DNA of 64,000 nucleotides from Adiantum capillus-veneris (taxonomy: Eukaryota; Streptophyta; Polypodiopsida; Polypodiales; Pteridaceae): contig CM043953.1 in assembly GCA_014529385.2 (NCBI GenBank), positions 68,876,372 to 68,940,371 on the forward strand. Reading direction: 5' to 3'. The notes under the pieces are model-generated. The model was not told the origin of the DNA and made no database searches. It saw only the letters and a program-made list of their open reading frames with translations. Of the stretch, positions 50,975 through 64,000 are shown piece by piece. Position 1 is the stretch's first letter, and every line of letters starts with the position of its first letter. The translations under genes were made by a program, and so were the position numbers.

Positions 50975-53641
50975 TCAGCAGCACAAAAGAGATCCTGTAA
51001 ACCACATAATAGTCTTCACTTCATCTTCATCATTAGAAACATGATCAGAAAATTCTTCAAAAGAAAGCTCATCCTCAATCACAGTCATCAACCTTGCAAT
51101 ATATTTCTTCAACCTGTAGCCATTCACACGTGCTTTATGTGGGGTACCATCCAAGTCAGCAAGCTGATATGTGCCATTTGGAAACCTGTTTAAGACCAAG
51201 AAAGGACCTTGCCACTTGATTTGAAATTTCTTTTGAAAAGTGCTATCAAGCTTACTATTGTAACGAAGCACCATGTCACCCTTCTTGATGTCCTTGTTCT
51301 TTACCTTCTCATTTGCCTTTGCTTGATTCTTCTTCAAGACCTGCTCATAATGCTCAAAAGCTAACACCCTATCCAATTGTACACATTGCAAATATAAAAG
51401 TCTTTCCTTGAATACATCATTGGGCTCTTCTTAAAGCTTTAGCATCATCTTCAAGGCTGGTATCTCCACCTCAATAGGAAGTAAAGCCTCTTTGCCAAAA
51501 ACTAGATGGAAGGGAGAAAAACCAGTACCTGATTTGATGGCAGTCCTATAAGCCCATAGAGCACAAGGTAGCTCTAAATCCCAAGTCTTCACATTGTTTC
51601 TTGTCATCTTTGTAAGCATCCTTATGAGCTCTCCATTAAACCTTTCATTCATGCCATTGCATTGGGGATAATATGGAGTAGTAAACCTGCGATGCACATG
51701 AAGCTTTTCACATAGATAATCCACCAACTCTCCCCTGAAACCTGGACCCTTGTCAGAAAGTAACTCCAATGGCATGTCAAATTTGCAGCAAATATCTTCA
51801 TATATAAATAAGGAAACATCTTTACTCGTGATGTGCTTAACAGCTTTGGCTTCGGCCCACCTGGATAGATAGTCAACAGCAGTAAGTATGTAACATTTGC
51901 CTCTAGCTGTCATAGGTAGAGGACCTATTGCATCAATACCCCACTTCTCAAACACATCATAAGCCACAATGGTGCCTCTAATTTCCGATTTGAGAACCCT
52001 ATTTGCCATGCTTTGACACTCTTTACAAGACTTGCACCAATGATGAACATCATGTTGAACACTTGGCCACACATAACCCTCCTGCAAGACTTTATGCAGA
52101 TCATAAATTACAACACCTCCCGAAGATTCACCATGCGCTTTCCTGTAAGATCCATCAAAAAATAATAGATAGGCATTGTCTATGTCAGGAGCTTCTATGT
52201 GTTGCTTCTTCACTGCATCCTCCTTAAGAAGAAGAGGGCTTTCCTTATAGGTAAGCAAATCAGCCATTGTAGCCCTTGTACTCTCCTCAACAAGAAAGGA
52301 GAATTGGAATTCCTGTAGCTCCACAATCCACTTCATGACCCTCTTTGACAAAGTAGGGCTATTCACCAATTGAGGTAGAAGAGTGTAGCTAGTGAGGAAT
52401 GTGAATGGTTTAGGGAGAAGGTAGTGCCTAAACCTTCTACATGCATAAATCACGCTTACCATAATGAGCTCCACCTCAGTATAGCCTCTTTCCACCTCTA
52501 GCTTCACCCTGCTAGCACAATAGATAGGCTTCATGTAGTGAGAATTGTTACCTCGTTGAAGAAGCATAGCTCCAATAGCATCCTCACCTACTGATGGATT
52601 CACATAAAACTCCTTATCCCAATTAGGAGCTTGCATAGCAGAAAGAGAACCAAGAACCTCTTTGATACCTTGAAAAACCTCTTCACGTTCATTTGTCCAT
52701 TGAAAAGGATCCAACCTTGCTACTTGTTGTAGAGGATAAAGAAGTTGAGAGGACAAAGGAATGAACCTTGCCATATACTTCACCTTTTGAATAAAAGTAG
52801 AAAGTTGCTTTGTATCTTTAGGTGATGGGAGGAGCACCAAAGCCTTCACTTTGTCAGGATCCGCTTCAATCCCATTCTCTGAGATCATATGTCCCAAAAA
52901 CTTCACTCTTGGTTGAGCAAGATGACACTTCTTTGGGTTGAGTTGACCTCCACTTTCATCATATTGCTTCAATGCCATCCCAAGCTTTGCACAATGATCC
53001 TTTCTAGAGCTATAAACACAAAATTCATCAATAAGATCCTTCACAAACTTGCCAAGAAAGGGAGAGAACACCTTGTTGACGCGCTTTTGATACCACGCAC
53101 AGCCATTCATAAGACCAAAAGGAAGCACACAATAACAAAAGTATCCCCATGGCGTGATAAATGTGGTCTTATTTCGATCTTCCAAAGCCAAGGTGAGCTG
53201 AAAATATCCAGAGAATCCATCACATACGCTATACCTCTCATGCCCTGCAATAGAATCAAGTATGTCATCTATGAAAGGAAGAGGGTATGGATCCCTCTTC
53301 ATGGCTGCGTTTAGGGGCTTAAAATCAACACATATCCTCCACTTTCCATCCTTCTTAGGTGTAACAACAACAGGACTCACCCATTCTGCAGTATTCACAG
53401 GACATATGAAACCTGCTTCAAGAAGCTTGTCTACCTCTTCCTTTAAAGCATTAAGTTATACCTGTCCCATTCTTCTTAGCTTTTGGTGTACGGGCTGAGC
53501 TCCTTCTTTGATTGGAATGTGGATTTCCTCTCCCTTAAAGCCTCTAATTTCCTCATAAGAAGTGATGAATAAATGGGGAAATTGTTGTATCATATGTAGG
53601 TACTCACCCTTCTCATGACTAGTCAAGTCGGGAGACAACAT
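50975..53641 (-). pseudogene. Tat-type pol: RT, RNase H, truncated second RNase H, integrase
   Basis: The minus-strand main frame 53398-51431 has RT motifs WVSPVVVTPKKDGKWRICVD, DGFSGYFQLTLA, VLPFGLMNGCAWYQ and DLIDEFCVYSS. The usual F-V/I-D-D-F/L catalytic pair here reads I-D-E, so the second Asp is replaced by Glu. RNase H follows (FYVNPSVGEDAIGAMLLQ). Then comes the start of an archaeal-type second RNase H (LLFFDGSYRKAHGESSGGVV), which breaks off after VIYD and continues directly with the integrase zinc region (HHWCKSCKECQS), and the integrase core (GIDAIGPLPM, LLSDKGPGFRGELVD, YYPQCNGMNERFNGEL). The C-terminal part (51391-50975) is separated by a stop at 51431. The dual RNase H is diagnostic of Tat elements. 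Confidence 0.85.
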
Positions 53642-53683
53642 ACCTTGTATCAGCTCCTGTTTGACATTAGGTTGAACTTTGGG

Positions 53684-55145
53684 TTACATCAGCTCTTCAA
53701 TTTGCTCATAAGGACCAGAGATATCCTCATTCTCCATAAGGCCAAGAAATCTTTGTTTCTCATCATGCTCTTCTTCAAGAAACAAGGAGGAAACGCCTAG
53801 ATCACTATCGCTACTATCTTCCACTTCACTGCCATCATCCCCATTGTCTTCTTCTTCACTTGAGGACTCTTCTTCATCACTTTTCTCATCAAAATCATCA
53901 TCCCCATTGTCTTCTTCTTCACTTGAGGACTCTTCTTCATCACTTTTCACTTGCCATGTCAAACCTCTTCTTATCACCCCTTCTATTGTAGAGAGTGATG
54001 GTACCATGTCCCCAATCCTGTATAGCTTTGATTGCCTGTAACCATGGTCTTCCAAGGATGAGAGGGAAAGCACCAATACCCGCGGACATAACATGGCAAT
54101 TGACCAGCACTTTAACATCAAATACATCCACCTCCAAGTCCTTTACAACTCCCAAGCACCTCACCCTTGATTGGTTGGCAAGCTTTATGCGAAAACCTGA
54201 ATTCTTCACCATGTTGAGTCCCAACTTTGATACACAAGCTTGAGTAATAACACATACCTGTGCACCTCCATCAATATAAGCCTCTCCAATGTACTTCCTC
54301 TTATGCCATGCATCCATAGTAGGGCATATATCAGGTAGCTCATTCAAAGATAGGACTCTCACTAACCCCCTTGTAGACTCCCTCTTGATGGGGTTGACTA
54401 CGTGCTTCCATTGCCTCTTTAACTTGGGACACATCTCCATGAGTTGCCCAAAGGTAACATCAGCCTTTCTACCCACCAAATCAACCCTTAAACTATAATT
54501 TGGTTGCCCTTCTCCCAAAGGAAAGTCAGATGCATTGTAATGTTTCTTGGGCTTTCTCTTCTTCTTCTCTTTACCTGTACCTGTTTCAACCTGTTTCCCT
54601 CTTTTATGGCTGAGACTTGCATCACTCATGTCATGATCTCTTGTAACCCTCTTACCTACAGGCATGACCATAGCTCCCAAATCATCCTCTTTCTTCTCCA
54701 AACGGATTATGCTTACCACTTTTGTTTTGCCCTTCTCTTCTGCTGTCAATCCACTTGGTCCTGCTTCCCCTTTAATCTCAATACCATAATCTTGAGCTCG
54801 AGAAGGAATTTGTGGAGGAAGAGGAAACATGTCGCCACCCATTCTCTTTGGCTTGTCACATTGAGGGCTTTTATGACCCCATTCACCACAATTGTAGCAT
54901 TGAAACATATCCCCTCTTCCAGCCATGCCTCTTCCTCTACCACCTGTATAACCCTCATTGCTTCCATAACCACGTCCATATCCATAACTTTGACCTCTTC
55001 CACCTCCCATCATATGCATACTAAGATTCTTCATAAAACCTACAACCTCTTGCATCTCCTTGCGAAAGGCATTCACATCATGAGAAGCTTGTTGATCAAA
55101 ACCTGGCTCCCTGATGAGGACCCTTGGTTGCTCTACCGCTTTCAC
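53684..55145 (-). pseudogene. Tat-type nucleocapsid and protease region
   Basis: The frame 55145-53940 has a Gly/Arg/Tyr-rich stretch (MMGGGRGQSYGYGRGYGS), a CCHC knuckle (CYNCGEWGHKSPQC), a basic linker and a retropepsin-like domain: EAYIDGGAQVCVITQA (D-G-G in place of D-S/T-G) and AFPLILGRPWLQAIKAI. A frameshift near 53990 leads into an acidic Glu/Ser/Asp frame (54127-53684) with a 21-residue duplication (63 bp, about 53839-53948). Confidence 0.75.
53839..53948 (-). repeat. 63 bp tandem duplication in acidic linker
   Basis: Period 63: CCCCATTGTCTTCTTCTTCA starts at 53839 and again at 53902. It encodes the SSSEEEDNGDD repeat on the minus strand. Confidence 0.85.
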
Positions 55146-55244
55146 TTCAAGCTTTTGCTCGACATTGATTCCAAGTTGATGAAGACGCTCTGCTTTCCAC
55201 TCTTTATTCTTTGCAATTTCAACTGCCTTCTCAAAGGTCCTTGG

Positions 55245-55790
55245 CTACTTAAGCTCTACCTTCAAGCATAGATTACTCCTCAAGCTTGCAAGAAACCTGT
55301 CCTTCTTCAACATGGCTAGAGGAATTTCAACCCCCAAAGATGTACACCACTTTGCCCATAACGCATTGAATGCCTTGACAAAGTCTTCTATGGTTTGGCC
55401 TTCATCTTGTACTAAGCCTTGAATAGACTGCCATACCTTTTGTGGGTCTTCCACCTATTGAAAGTGTGTAAGAAAAGCATGCCTTACCATTTCATAAATC
55501 ATAACTTGAGGAGGTTGGGCTGATTGTAGCTCCTTTTCGTAGCCTTCCAACCATTCCCTAGCATCTCCCTTCAAATAGAAGTAGAAGATTCGTAGCACCA
55601 ACGATGGGTCTTGCTTGTCAGCAAGAAGGCAAACAAACTCCATTCTCTCAATGAAAGCTTTGGAACTTTCATTTGATTTCCCACTAAACTCCGGAAAATT
55701 AAACGCCATGTCTTCAAAACCTGTAAAATGAAGGTAACTTGAAGCGATTCCTAAGTGGCGAGCACCAAAACACTGTTGGGAAACAAGCAA
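55245..55790 (-). pseudogene. Tat-type gag (retrotransposon gag domain), stop-broken
   Basis: FNFPEFSGKSNESSKAFIER, FYFYLKGDAREWLEGYEKEL, WQSIQGLVQDEGQTIEDFVK and LWAKWCTSLG are typical of the gag core domain. In-frame stops at 55455-55457 and 55245-55247 interrupt an otherwise continuous frame leading into the nucleocapsid frame below 55145. Confidence 0.8.
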
Positions 55791-55838
55791 ACTAAAACAC
55801 CTCTATAGTGATGTCACCCAAGAGCGTTGAAAGAGAAC

Positions 55839-56576
55839 TACAAGACACAAAAAGCTTTGCCAAATCCTTTTGAAACACCACAAGTCCAATAGGAGTAGAC
55901 CCTTGGGAATTTACTAGCCGTCGCCCACCCAAGAGACTATGTCACATAGGAGAAAAACCCTATCAAAGCACGAATTTACAGCACACGCCGACCAATGCAG
56001 ATGAAGACAAGAGCCTCTCCTTTCACAATCAAGCATCATAAACCCATAACTTCAACATCAATTCCAAAATTCATAGATACATGCCCTCCCAATCTGCCTA
56101 TACACAATTTGCCACTAGGCTGCCATAGCCATAACCCTGCAGAGAACTAGCGAGAAAGCTGAAGATGACCAAAATTGATTCCGTACGCCCCCATGAGCAA
56201 AATTGACGCAAACAGAGAGCTGTCCCAACACGACTACATGTAGAGAAGGCTAGTCGGGGCAAACAACTGCATCCAAGAGCACCAAGGAGACACAACGAGC
56301 TAAAACCTGCAAATTTCTGATCTTTGGCTGAACTTTTTTAAGTTTGTACATGAGTTTTAGTTATATACAAGGCTCACTTCAAAAAACTCACTCACGGGCA
56401 CTTACAGTAGCTCGACAGCTGTCACTAGACTAGCGACTTGCAGTGCATGTACATGTGCTTGCTAAAGCAAGCTAAAAAACCCACAAAAAGAAAGCCCACA
56501 CGCCCTTTTGACATCGGGCATCATGTCCATATGTACAAATTTACAAAAAACGGGGTGTCAGAAATGCGCTCAACAT
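55839..56576 (-). repeat. 5' LTR of the Tat-type element
   Basis: 738 bp; pairs with 50131-50938. Confidence 0.85.
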
Positions 56577-57689
56577 CGTCAATGTCCAAGAGTAGATGCA
56601 GGCTTTTATAGAGGTCATTCATGCTTTGCACGTACTCTATAAAACCAACGAACTGAGTTTCTGTCACCCTCCGGAGGTGATCGGCATACTCAACCATGAT
56701 AAAGGCTAGCATTTGTCAAGCAAGAGCAAAAATGCGGGAAGCACTAAAGATCTAAATAGCAAACTAGTGTGTTACTAAGTCAAACAATAAGTGGTCTTCT
56801 AAGCTCCCCACTTTTATTGAATTTATTACTCATTATCTTGAACAATCTAAAGGAAGAAACATTGAAAATAAAATTACTGCGATGCAAAAATGAACGGACG
56901 TCTTTCATGATTATTTTGAACGAGTATCCTTTCTCAAAGAGTAAAGAAATAAGATGGCACAATTGAACAACAAAAGAAAATTTACTAGGACAAAGCCGAG
57001 TTGAGAGAAAATGACACAATATTTAGCTCAGAGAGAAATGTTCTAAGATATGTGAGGCATACGGATGATATATTGGCATATTCCAGTTCAATGCGTTTAT
57101 CATAGATATCTACTCCCAATCCCGAAGGAGTTTAAAAATTTTAAGATCTAAAACGGCACAACAATCACTTTATGGTACAATTAATTTCACAAAACTCCCT
57201 TAGGGTAAATTCTTCCACATACAGAACTCGAATACAATACATAAAATCTTGAGAAGGAATGTCAGGAACAAAAGATCATCTACAAAGCGCCTTACAATTT
57301 ATCACTTGTGCAAAAATATTAGGCAAGTGTTAGCAAGGACAAGACGCTCCCTAAAATCAAACTCATAAGTAAAAAGATAGAAATTAGCAAGAAATAGAGC
57401 AACAATTGGTGCCCATAGGGATACGAATCATTTGCTTGAAAAGAGAGTCACCGAAGGTTATATATGAATTATCCAAAAGTTAATCCAATCAAGATATGAT
57501 GTCAATGTCATCTACAAACCTGGCGAATCTCTTTCTTCCTTTGTCTATGTCTACATTCTTACTTTTTAACCATAAAAAGTCAAAGTTCAAGGCTTACTTT
57601 TCTACTAGCAATGCCTTATACCTATCCTTCTCAAACTCGTATGCAAAAACTTTTGAAATAAGCGACTTGACTCTAAATTTAAGGTCCTC
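56577..57689. other. about 1.1 kb AT-rich, unassigned
   Basis: A minus-strand frame (56521-56712) includes VEYADHLRRVTETQFVGFIE, and a similar ACGTATTGAGTTTCTGTC-TCCGGAG stretch is at 48086-48117, so part of this may be an unrecognised repeat. No known domain was identified. Confidence 0.4.
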
Positions 57690-58860
57690 TAAATTCAGTT
57701 GATGCCCAAATTCACCATGCTAGCCTTGGGTCTCCATCCTCCTAGACCAACTCTCTTCACAATCACCTTGCTAACCAAACGATACCCATTGGGCATTGTT
57801 GACAAGGTGCCTCTGTAAGTATAGGATTTGACCTTTAGCCTAGATTTTGTGGTGGTATGTCTTCCACAAGTGGAGGGAGGGTTCCCCCTGCTTATTGGCA
57901 GACCTTGGCTTAGGCATACTAAAACATTGCATGACTCGGGAAGAGATGCCATGTGGATCCACGCTCCTGGCTCACTGATGAGACTGATTAAGCTTGAGGG
58001 TGGAATGGACCCTCCCCCCAATTTGGACCAGCCTCCACCACGTGCATCTGAAGAAGACCTTTTGCAGTGGTCGGCTGTTGCCATAGAGTGTATGCCCTGT
58101 TGTGTAGTTTCTATTCAGTCTCTATTCAGTCTAAACTTGTGGATACTCCCCGCGGTAGCTGGCACAAGTTTGCCACCAGGCCTTGAACATGTTGCCGTTG
58201 ACCCGGACACAATACCGTGCCTATGATTGTGGACGCTCTAGAGTTGGGGCGAGCCCATGAAGGATCACAAAAGAAGAAAAAAGTCATCTCTACATCAATT
58301 AGTCTGAAATGACACCTCTCCCATAGCCAAACCTTCATCAAAAGACCCTTTGGGTCAAAAGACTTACCCTTCAATGAAATCCCCCCCGGCTGACTGCAAA
58401 AGCATATGCCAATTTCCCCATTGATCAAACACCAGCTCATGATGTTTCTATACTCCAAGAGGCTGCTTCTTCAACAACAAACACATCTTCGCCAGCCATG
58501 CCTCCACACCCAGTCAAGGAGGTCAATCTAGGCGGCACACACAACCCTAGGCTTTTTCTCCTGGCAACTTGGTTGTGGGACCACCCATGGCTGCTAGACC
58601 AAGTAGTCTCTTCTATGCAATACTTCAAAGATAATTTTGCGTGGGCTACTGCTCGTCTTGTCTCCTGCCAAAGTGCTCGTCCCTTGGTCAAGTCACCAAG
58701 TCCACCAGCCAATGAGTCAACCTATTGGTCGAGATCCACCAGGTCTATAAGCCATCTAATCCACCTCAATAGACCTAATACTAGCACTGTAGGCGGGCTA
58801 CAAAGTTTCCTTTTATTCACTCATGGGTTTCTTTATCTATGAATACTAGGCTGGTAGATA
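57690..58860 (+). pseudogene. Gypsy (Tat-like) protease to RT-linker remnant
   Basis: GGFPLLIGRPWLRHTKTLHD and AMWIHAPGSLMRL parallel the protease end of the Tat-type element (AFPLILGRPWLQAIKAIQDW). Downstream, KEVNLGGTHNPRLFLLA and SSMQYFKDNFAWATARLV correspond to the conserved linker before RT in Tat/Athila pol (cf. family Y-KD-FAW). No RT motifs follow. Frames change between 58230 and 58500. Boundaries approximate. Confidence 0.65.
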
Positions 58861-60539
58861 CCATTCTGCAGTAACCGCTTCTCTCTTACCTCTTATTAGG
58901 GCATCTAGCGTTAGGAGAAATATCTTAGTGTATATACAAACAATTAATCAATTTCAACTTTTACATGAAGCTTGAAATAGAAATGTATACCAATTATGTT
59001 GTTATTCAATGCAGATATATGACTTGACATGCATGCCGCACAATGGCCCACTATGGTTGAAATGTTCCTTTTTTGCCCTTGATTGTTGAGGGTCAATATA
59101 TGTAGAACCTACACATTAAACAGCACAACTCAGAAAATGGAGTCGGGATGTTACCTCTTTAAAAAGCTTAGTGAATCAAAATGAGATTCATGGACATTGG
59201 AATTAGCATCGCGCTTAATGGAGATGAAAAAGAACCACATCTCAATGAATATGGTGAGTGCAAAAAAAGCACAGCTTATCTTTTTGTTGTATACAATATA
59301 GAAGATAACCCATATATTCGACCATTTAATTGAGGCCTGAGTTTACACAAAATAGAGATCATTCAAGGGTGCTGCGACTATAGTACATATGCTGTAACAC
59401 CCAGCACCACAAGTTATAGATCGCTGGAAACAGCCTTAAATATTGAGCTTTGTAGAATTTCACCTTTGCTAAGGAAAGTGTAATGCCAAATACTACTGCA
59501 ACAAACTTCAACACACATGGGACTTGAGCTGGAAACTGTTGGATACATATACCTAGATCAATCCAAGAAAATCCCAGTTTCACATATGAAGGGAAGTGCA
59601 AGTTATAGATTCATGACAGTCACCCACAAAACAATATAACCATCAGCCCTATCAAGCACCTCTGGAACAAACCATGACCATGTGGGATATATTAGATGCC
59701 CCATTGAGCTGGAAACTATTGGGAAATCTAGAAAGTTTGAACCATGGCAGAATGCATTCAGGCTGCTGTGTGACCACATGTAACATTACAGCCACTAGAT
59801 CATGCGCACTTTGCTCCGGTGAAGTGAGGATGTACAGGTGACCTGTGTTTGCTTCTGAATTTGTTGCACATCTTTGTGGGTGAAACACTCTATTTCAAGG
59901 AAGACTTGAGTTTAAGCAGTGCCATTCCGTTCTGTTTTAATCACAAGTGGGAAGTCAAAAGACTTTGATGTCTATATAAAGAGGTAGTCAAAGCGTGCAT
60001 GCAATGTGCATGTGATTTTACATTTGTATTCTTCTTTTTCTTTACCTTTCCTTCAGTGTTTTGTTGTCTTTAGAGTTTCCTTGCACTATATGTATTGAAT
60101 TTAACTTTTGAAGCCAATAGGCATTAATTTTTTAAAACTAAGTTGCTTTATGGAAAAAACTTTTTTTCCTTTTGTTGAAACCACTAGTCCTGAATTAACG
60201 TGTACAACTCTTAAGGGAAGACAAGATACTTGCGGAGACTATCATCTCAAAGGCCCAGTCAAAAGCATCTACAAGTGCATCCGCACCAAAAAAAAATCTA
60301 GTTACTTGGTTGGCCTTGGAGCTTTTTTTGAAATGAGGCTAGAGGATGAAGCTGCTTGGCTTAATCGCAACCATCGTTCGAAAGCTTATCCAACAACACT
60401 GAAACGAAGGCGTTAAAGCTTTGGACAACTCTGAAAACATGGGCTCATCAGATGACGTTCATAATCACTGCAGGTCCCATGCTCCATGCTTTTTTTCTGG
60501 CTTGCATTGACTATCAAGTGAATCAAAAGCTTTTAAAAT
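58861..60539. other. about 1.7 kb with one small repeat and no gene recognised
   Basis: 59549-59665 is a diverged copy of the 142 bp repeat (ATACCTAGATCAATCCAAGA). A CTATATAAAG motif (59992-60001) resembles a TATA box. The plus frame 60108-60416 contains TCGDYHLKGPVKSIYKC but is not recognised. Otherwise nothing seen. Confidence 0.4.

Positions 60540-64000
<3,461 letters not shown>

Larger units (their letters stand above)
50131..56576 (-). mobile_element. Tat/Athila-type Gypsy element with both LTRs, inactive
   Basis: Direct repeats 50131-50938 and 55839-56576 bound the element. In element sense the LTRs start TGTTG and contain GACACCCCGTTTTTTGTAAA, and end TTGTGTCTTGTA. They differ by scattered substitutions and an approximately 80 bp segment (50438-50518) absent from the other LTR, so this insertion is much older than the chromovirus at 20069. 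The interior reads gag, CCHC, protease, RT, RNase H, a truncated second RNase H, integrase on the minus strand. I saw no matching target duplication. Confidence 0.85.

Overview
This window is repeat-dense nuclear DNA of a land plant. The evidence is TTTAGGG/TTAGGG-like motifs, chromodomain Gypsy, Tat-type Gypsy, DUF4283-type LINE and BED/DUF659-type hAT elements, and decayed copies of eukaryotic genes (QCR6, PRP22/DHX8, a family-2 glycosyltransferase with a GT-AG intron). I cannot name the species. A large fern- or other non-seed-plant-like genome is a guess. I found no intact host gene, no rRNA or tRNA gene and no CRISPR.

Left part (1-18.1 kb): an old LTR (1-679), then one decayed LINE (LINE-A, minus strand, about 680-7690). 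Two LTR insertions of a 0.6-0.7 kb LTR family split it: a solo LTR at 1091-1773 and a complete but non-coding element at 3618-6590 with TSD CAAAC. After about 2 kb of unassigned DNA and an old LTR with a primer site (9660-10180) comes a head-to-tail series of truncated copies of a second LINE (LINE-B, 10749-13596). A 2.8 kb inversion (13597-16440) then cuts both a LINE-B copy and another non-coding LTR element. A second 0.28 kb inversion (17619-17899) flips the end of that element's 3' LTR. Undoing both on paper restores a TSD (CCCTA).

Middle part (18.1-33.3 kb): a decayed glycosyltransferase-2 gene (about 19317-29340) is split by a young, complete 8.7 kb chromovirus (20069-28769, TSD CATTC, LTRs with one difference seen, single 1687-codon ORF). 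It is followed by a minus-strand LINE-B copy (29522-32065) with a 175 bp internal tandem duplication, and by an intronless QCR6 pseudogene.

Right part (33.3-64 kb): a decayed chromovirus (33290-35757 plus its 3' LTR) whose LTR carries a 3.9 kb hAT element (35808-39701). Next is the longest LINE-B copy (about 41005-46390), lying between (CT)n tracts, then another chromovirus fragment, a 142 bp direct-repeat pair, a minus-strand LTR, and a Tat-type Gypsy element with both LTRs (50131-56576). After it come a second Gypsy relic (57690-58860), an intronless PRP22/DHX8-like pseudogene (about 60540-61995), and the 5' half of a plus-strand LINE-A copy that runs off the window.

Most notable: LINE-B copies repeatedly begin and end on (TC/GA)n tracts, which suggests a microsatellite-targeted LINE. 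In the one copy that shows it, ORF1 and the endonuclease frame are separated only by an in-frame UGA-CGG, a context known from leaky stops.
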